Notes under the pieces: generated by a model
What the model saw: the letters and a program-made list of their open reading frames with translations, nothing else
What the model was told of the DNA's origin: nothing
Databases searched by the model: none
From: JBATTK01 sp049670505
GTDB lineage: Bacteria; Bacteroidota; Bacteroidia; Flavobacteriales; Flavobacteriaceae
Assembly: GCA_049670505.1 (NCBI GenBank)
Contig: JBATTK010000032.1
Coordinates: forward strand, 62,001-126,000
DNA: 64,000 nt
Direction of reading: 5' to 3'
In this document: positions 59,185 through 64,000 of the stretch, piece by piece
Layout: every line of letters begins with the position of its first letter
Position numbering within the stretch: the stretch's first letter is position 1
Made by a program: the position numbers and the translations under genes

Positions 59185-61044
59185 CTAATCCTCCACCGTT
59201 TCTTTGGAAGGTTCTGTTTTATCCACTTTGAACATTTTTCCCAAATAGACCAATTTGTAACCCTTTTTAATGTTATTGAACTCCTTGCTAAAGGATGATA
59301 TTATTTTTAAATCCCCGCCCAGCGTCTTCAGAAATACTGGTATAATTTCATTATCGGCTTTGGTAATTTCTATAAGTCCCTCGTAATGCTCCTTATCCTT
59401 AAGCTCAATTTCGTTTATGGCCGGGTATTTTCTGATGGTTTCCGTTATTTTTATAAAATCGTCCGTATGGGAAAACAAACCTTCCTTGGGGTTGTTCTCG
59501 GGATTTTTCATTTCGTCGGAATTCACTAAACGGAACGAGCCGTTTTCACCAAACTGTTTATTGAACTTGTTTATGGCATATTCGTTGATTTCGGAATTCC
59601 CGGTCAGCGCCATAAGATAACCCATATCGTTTAACTCAATATTGTCCGCAAGGGAATCGGAATAGATATTGGCCGTCATGGCCTCCAGACCCAGACTTTT
59701 TGCTTTCTGCACATTGGTGGAATTGTTGTCTATTAAAACCACGTGACGTTGATTCTCTTTAAGATAGTTGCCTATGAGCCTTGACACTTTGGAGGCACCG
59801 ATGATTAAAACACCCTCGGAATTTTTTAGAAATACCCCTACCAGTTTGGCAAAAAACCTAGCCGTAGTGGCATTAAGCAAAACGGTTCCCAATACGATCA
59901 TAAAGACCAAAGGGGTTATATATTCTGCACCGGGTTCACCCCTAGACAACAGTTTGGAACCAAAAAGGGAAGCGATACCGGCGGCTACTATACCTCTTGG
60001 ACCCACCCATCCTATAAATAACTTTTCGTTCAATTTTAAAGTAGATCCCTGGGTGCTCAGAAAAACCCCTAAGGGTCTCACCAGAAAAACGATTACGGCA
60101 AAAAGCACAGCGGTCTTCCAATTGTAAATCAACTCCAAATCACTCATATTAATATTGGCCGATAAAAGAATAAAAAGTATGGAAATCAAAAGTACGCTAA
60201 GGGATTCCTTAAAATATAACAGTTCCTTAATATTAGGAAGGTCGGTATTTCCAAGTACCATCCCCATGACCACTACGGCAAGTAAGCCAGATTCATGGGC
60301 AAATATATCCGATTCCACAAAAACCAAAAGAACAACGGACAAGGATACTACGTTTAGGAGGTAGTGCGGGATAAAATTCTTTTTTATGGCAAAAGCCAGT
60401 GCATGGGCAAAAGTAAATCCGAAGGTAAATCCGAACAGCAAAATCTTTCCAAACTCTACCAAAGCGGTCACGGTAAATGCCTGCCCTTCCCCGACGCTTA
60501 TAAACTCAAACACCAATACGGCAACCAATGCCCCTATGGGATCTATTAAAATCCCTTCCCATTTCAATACGGCCGAAACGTCCTTTTTTAAGGGAATGTT
60601 TCTAAGAATCGGCGTAATAACGGTAGGTCCCGTAACTATAATCAACCCAGAAAAAAGAAAGGATATTTGCCAGCTCAAGCCAAAAATATAATGAGCGGCC
60701 AGTCCGGCCCCAAAAAAAGTAACGATAGAACCAACCGTAATCAACTTGGTAATTACCGGTCCTACATTCGCAATTTCGGACCGTTTAAGGGTAAGTCCTC
60801 CTTCGAAAAGAATAATACTAATGGCCAAGGAAACAAAGTAATAGAGCCCTTCTCCGGGGAAAAGGCCTTTCTCCCCATTCCAGATAGGTTCAATAAGTTT
60901 CCCACCGTCTTCAGTAAACAAAGTGGCGACCGGGCCTACCAAAAGACCTATTAATATCAAGGGTAAAATAGCAGGCAGTTTTAACCGCCAAGCCACCCAT
61001 TGGGCAATGATGCCAAGTATAATAATTCCGGACAGTTCTAGCAT
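59185..61044 (-). CDS. Cation:proton antiporter (CPA type) with TrkA-N domain
   Basis: The 619-residue protein has about 12 membrane segments (start LSGIIILGIIAQWVAWRLKLP; FSGLIIVTGPTVITPILRNIPL; LFIGWVGPRGIVAAGIASLFG) and then a Rossmann RCK/TrkA-N domain (about 400-520; VLIIGASKVSRLIGNYLKEN). The GPTVITP motif and GPRG block fit Na+/H+ or K+/H+ antiporters. The RCK domain should sense NAD(H) or a nucleotide. It is divergent from a universal-stress gene. Confidence 0.86.
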   Translation of the reverse strand: MLELSGIIILGIIAQWVAWRLKLPAILPLILIGLLVGPVATLFTEDGGKLIEPIWNGEKGLFPGEGLYYFVSLAISIILFEGGLTLKRSEIANVGPVITKLITVGSIVTFFGAGLAAHYIFGLSWQISFLFSGLIIVTGPTVITPILRNIPLKKDVSAVLKWEGILIDPIGALVAVLVFEFISVGEGQAFTVTALVEFGKILLFGFTFGFTFAHALAFAIKKNFIPHYLLNVVSLSVVLLVFVESDIFAHESGLLAVVVMGMVLGNTDLPNIKELLYFKESLSVLLISILFILLSANINMSDLELIYNWKTAVLFAVIVFLVRPLGVFLSTQGSTLKLNEKLFIGWVGPRGIVAAGIASLFGSKLLSRGEPGAEYITPLVFMIVLGTVLLNATTARFFAKLVGVFLKNSEGVLIIGASKVSRLIGNYLKENQRHVVLIDNNSTNVQKAKSLGLEAMTANIYSDSLADNIELNDMGYLMALTGNSEINEYAINKFNKQFGENGSFRLVNSDEMKNPENNPKEGLFSHTDDFIKITETIRKYPAINEIELKDKEHYEGLIEITKADNEIIPVFLKTLGGDLKIISSFSKEFNNIKKGYKLVYLGKMFKVDKTEPSKETVED

Positions 61045-61152
61045 TTATCTTTTTTTTTGAAAAATAAGGCTTTTATTTCAAAAAAAGTAATTATCCCATC
61101 CTCTAATCACCCTTATATTTTATTGTATTATATTGGGCTCAAATTTTTGGTT

Positions 61153-62010
61153 ATGAAAAATAATGGTCAACCTTTTAGGACCATATTGTTCGGGTTTGCG
61201 TTTTCTCCCACCCTTAAGATAAACATCTTGGAAACTACCCGTATTGCCCATTACTTTAATGCAAAACTTATTTTACTGCATGTGGGTGAAAAAACGACCG
61301 AAAAAGCAGATAGGATACATGAACTATTGGAGGAGATAGCATACACCGATATCGCCATAGAAATTCAGTGGAAAGAAGGAGCTCCCATAAAAACGATATT
61401 GGATACCTGTAAAACATCCCATATAGATCTCCTTATCCTAGGGGCCTTACAACATGAAAACATATACCAGTTTTATGTGGGGTCGATTGCCCGCAAACTA
61501 ACGAGGCAGGTGTGTTGTTCCGTACTTCTGCTCATAAAACCCTCAGCTGAACGAGTGCCCTGTAAACACATTGTCGTAAATGGATTGGATGCGCCTGAAA
61601 CCCCAAAGGCCATTTCCAATGCGTTTTATGTGAGCAACGCCTTGGGTGCACAACAAATAACTATTGTAGAGGAAATTTTACAAAAAGAAATACATGTTAC
61701 CGTTGAAGATGATCGGTCTCTCAAAAAAGCAAATATCATAAAGGAACGCTTAAAACTCAGGGAGGATTCCCGGGTAAAGAAGGTTTTACGTACTTTTCCC
61801 GACTCCTTTATGAAAAAAATAACCGTTAAAACACAAAGTATATTCGGGAAGAGGGGATATTCCATCGGGCACTACGCAGAGGTGGTCCGCGCTGACCTAT
61901 TGGTTATGAACGCACCGAAGAAATCAGGTCTTTTAGACCGTATTTTTCCCCATGATATTGAATATATTTTGTCCGATTTACCAACCGATTTATTGATTAT
62001 CCGTAAATAA
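61153..62010 (+). CDS. Universal stress protein, two USP-like domains
   Basis: The ATG at 61153 (MKNNGQPFRTILFGFAFSP) is preferred to an upstream in-frame TTG at 61057 that would add 32 unrelated residues. The 285-residue product contains two Usp-like halves, the first with LILGALQ and GSIARKLTRQVCCSVLLLIKP, the second beginning CKHIVVNGLD and ending LSDLPTDLLIIRK. UspA proteins bind ATP and act in stress survival. The stop lies 2 bp before the SulP start, so the two are coupled. Confidence 0.8.
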   Translation: MKNNGQPFRTILFGFAFSPTLKINILETTRIAHYFNAKLILLHVGEKTTEKADRIHELLEEIAYTDIAIEIQWKEGAPIKTILDTCKTSHIDLLILGALQHENIYQFYVGSIARKLTRQVCCSVLLLIKPSAERVPCKHIVVNGLDAPETPKAISNAFYVSNALGAQQITIVEEILQKEIHVTVEDDRSLKKANIIKERLKLREDSRVKKVLRTFPDSFMKKITVKTQSIFGKRGYSIGHYAEVVRADLLVMNAPKKSGLLDRIFPHDIEYILSDLPTDLLIIRK

Positions 62011-62012
62011 TC

Positions 62013-64000
62013 TTGACACCAGGAACCAAAAATACCAAAACCTTTATAAGTGCCTTGCCCAAGAATATTTTCTCGGGTTTTGTGGTATCACTTATCGCAT
62101 TGCCCCTTGGTTTGGGCTTGGCCATTGCCAGTGAGGCACCTCCTATTTCCGGGATAATCGCAGCGGTCGTAGGCGGAATTGTCGTTGCTGTTCTAGGAGG
62201 TTCAAACGTTACCATTACGGGGCCCGGGAATGGTCTTGTAATCGTATTATTGGGCGCAATAACTACCTTAGGGGGAGGAGACCTGTACCAGGGGTATCTA
62301 TTTACGCTGGCAGCAATAGTTCTTTCGGGGATACTAATGTTATTGTTGGGGTTTTTAAAAATGGGCCGTTTATCCGATTTTTTTCCTGCTTCCGCCATCC
62401 AGGGAATGTTGGCCGCCATTGGCCTGGGTATCCTGGCGAAACAGTTTCATATTATGATTGGGCATAACAATGAGCATGGTAGTATTATAGCTCTTTTGTT
62501 ACAGATTCCAGAGGGTATATGGGAATTACGGGAAGCTATGGATACCAGCGAATTGGTCGCCTCCGGAATCGGTATCATCAGCCTTCTGATCATGATATTC
62601 TATTCAAAAATTAGAAATAAATATTTCCAATTGATTCCCGCACCAATGTGGATCTTGATTCTCTCCATAAGTTTTAGTTATGCGTTTACATGGTCCGGAC
62701 TTCCTTACCCAATAGATGCCTCCTTTCTGGTAAACATTCCCAATGATGTGTTGTCCAAAAACGCTTTCCCGGATTTCTCATTACTTACAAAAGCTAATTT
62801 TATCATTGTCGTATTCGCCATAACGTTGATTGCCAGTATCGAATCTTTACTGAGTATAAAGGCCATAGATAAACTTGACCCCGAAAGCAGGAGATCCAAT
62901 GTAAACAGGGATTTAAAAGCCCTTGGAGTAGCCACGGCAATTAGTGGATTACTTGGGGGATTAAATGTAGTGACCGTAATCGCTCGAAGTTCTGTAAATG
63001 TTAATAATGGTGCTACCAATAGATCCGCCAACTTTTTTCATGCGGCCTTTTTAGTGGTATTCGTGCTCATTTTTCAGGAACAGCTGAGAAAAATTCCGTT
63101 AGCTGCTTTGGCCGCTATTTTAGTGTATACCGGTTACAAGTTGGCAACACCAAGAACATTTCGGAAAATCGCCAAAATTGGCAAAGAACAGATTATAATT
63201 TTCTGGACAACCTTGCTCGTCACCTTATTTACCAATCTCATAACCGGTATAAGTGCAGGTATCCTTATCACTTTTATCATACATATCCTGATCAACAAAA
63301 GTCTTTCCTTGTTTCTCAGCCACCTTTTTAAGCCCAATATCCTGCTTTTCAAGGAACGTGATGGTGGCAGTTATTATATAAGCGTAAAATATTTTTGTAG
63401 CTTCCTCAACTTTTACAAACTAAAGAATAAACTGGATGTAGTGCCGGAAAATGAAAATATAGTCTTGGATTTTTCCATGTGCAACTTTGTGGACCATACG
63501 GTTATGGAGGGACTGGAAAATTACATGGATACCTTTGCCAAAAAAGGGGGGAGTATAGAAACTATAGGCTTGGACAAACACGATGCCGACTCCAAACATC
63601 CGTTCGCCATACGAAAAATACTTCCCTTAGGTTCCTTAAAACCCATAGAACGATATTTTACCAAGAGGCAAAATGCGCTTGAATTGACCGCCAGAGATTT
63701 TAAATGGAGCTATACCCCACAAAAAAGTACGGAAACGGCAATGCTTCAAAGTTTTATTTTTTTTAAAACAAGGGAAGTCCAATATCTATACAATAGACTA
63801 CAGGATACGAACAAAAAAATTAATGTGTTCGATACGGAATTTACCGAGGGGGCCTTTATTGCCAGAGAGGTAGTTAAGACTACGGTGATGCATATACAAC
63901 TAAACCACGAAATTCCAATTTTCACCTTGGACAAAGAAGGGCTGCTGGAATTATTGTACCATCTGGCAGGGTTTAAGGATATACATATTCCAAATCACTC
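62013..64000 (+). CDS. SulP-family anion transporter with STAS domain, 3' end outside window
   Basis: The frame opens with a TTG at 62013 (MTPGTKNTKTFISALPKNIFSG) and remains open to the window end. About 12 helices carry SulP hallmarks: GFVVSLIALPLGLGLAIASEAPPISG, GSNVTITGPGNGL, AIDKLDPESRRSNVNRDLKALG and GLLGGLNVVTVIARS. A STAS-like region follows (about 470-530; VLDFSMCNFVDHTVMEGLENYM). SulP proteins of this type import bicarbonate or sulfate with Na+ or H+. A TTG start is needed because an in-frame TAA lies 7 bases upstream. Confidence 0.85.
   Translation, partial: MTPGTKNTKTFISALPKNIFSGFVVSLIALPLGLGLAIASEAPPISGIIAAVVGGIVVAVLGGSNVTITGPGNGLVIVLLGAITTLGGGDLYQGYLFTLAAIVLSGILMLLLGFLKMGRLSDFFPASAIQGMLAAIGLGILAKQFHIMIGHNNEHGSIIALLLQIPEGIWELREAMDTSELVASGIGIISLLIMIFYSKIRNKYFQLIPAPMWILILSISFSYAFTWSGLPYPIDASFLVNIPNDVLSKNAFPDFSLLTKANFIIVVFAITLIASIESLLSIKAIDKLDPESRRSNVNRDLKALGVATAISGLLGGLNVVTVIARSSVNVNNGATNRSANFFHAAFLVVFVLIFQEQLRKIPLAALAAILVYTGYKLATPRTFRKIAKIGKEQIIIFWTTLLVTLFTNLITGISAGILITFIIHILINKSLSLFLSHLFKPNILLFKERDGGSYYISVKYFCSFLNFYKLKNKLDVVPENENIVLDFSMCNFVDHTVMEGLENYMDTFAKKGGSIETIGLDKHDADSKHPFAIRKILPLGSLKPIERYFTKRQNALELTARDFKWSYTPQKSTETAMLQSFIFFKTREVQYLYNRLQDTNKKINVFDTEFTEGAFIAREVVKTTVMHIQLNHEIPIFTLDKEGLLELLYHLAGFKDIHIPNH

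Overview
The window looks like a chromosomal segment of a marine member of the Flavobacteriaceae (Bacteroidota). The evidence is AT-rich DNA, a SusC/SusD pair inside a polysaccharide utilisation locus (PUL), TonB-linked receptors with CarboxypepD-type N-terminal domains, lipoproteins of the flavobacterial type, and housekeeping proteins (LepA, RbfA, DusB, methylmalonyl-CoA epimerase) of that lineage. All assignments come from reading the sequence and from remembered family features; no database was searched.

Layout. 1-5.2 kb: the end of a GH78 rhamnosidase-like gene, a GH3 beta-glucosidase-like gene and a divergent NrtR-type (Nudix-fold) regulator, with two near-identical 23-bp operator candidates between the last two. 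5.4-21.0 kb: a long run of minus-strand genes for small-molecule and stress enzymes (two DJ-1/PfpI proteins, alpha/beta hydrolases, two tautomerases, two SDRs, an EHN-type epoxide hydrolase, a cupin, an exporter) with an AraC regulator and two Crp/Fnr regulators. An identical FNR-spaced palindrome lies upstream of one crp gene and of a tautomerase gene. 21.3-24.8 kb: a siderophore-type TonB receptor and a PepSY membrane protein behind a Fur-box-like palindrome. 25.7-41.8 kb: a plus-strand PUL with susC, susD, a duplicated-domain surface lipoprotein, GH16, an MFS sugar porter, GH43, a GH120-like beta-helix enzyme, a GH26-like enzyme, a PhyH-type dioxygenase, a Gfo/Idh/MocA dehydrogenase and a LacI regulator. 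The enzyme set points to a xylan with beta-1,3 linkages, possibly alongside beta-1,3-glucan.

42.4-50.0 kb: an AT-rich defence-type island. It opens with an ABC-three-component (ABC-3C) system: Mrr-like nuclease effector, middle component, and a Rad50-like ATPase with a Cys hook and DUF3732-type C-terminus. A tightly coupled fourth gene of unknown function follows. Next come a compact PD-(D/E)XK / unknown / GIY-YIG-like cassette, a winged-helix plus PD-(D/E)XK protein with a perfect palindrome just upstream, and a helical protein with a HEPN-like RX5H motif. Hairpins with the same 12-base arms lie on both sides of this cargo. To its right is a tRNA-Met gene with duplicated pieces of its 3' and 5' ends, the kind of scar left by site-specific integration. 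No integrase or transposase gene is visible.

50.8-64.0 kb: core genome with mce, rbfA, a LolC/E-type permease, dusB, an outer-membrane barrel protein, lepA, a small lipoprotein, a CPA-type antiporter, a universal stress protein and a SulP transporter that runs off the end.
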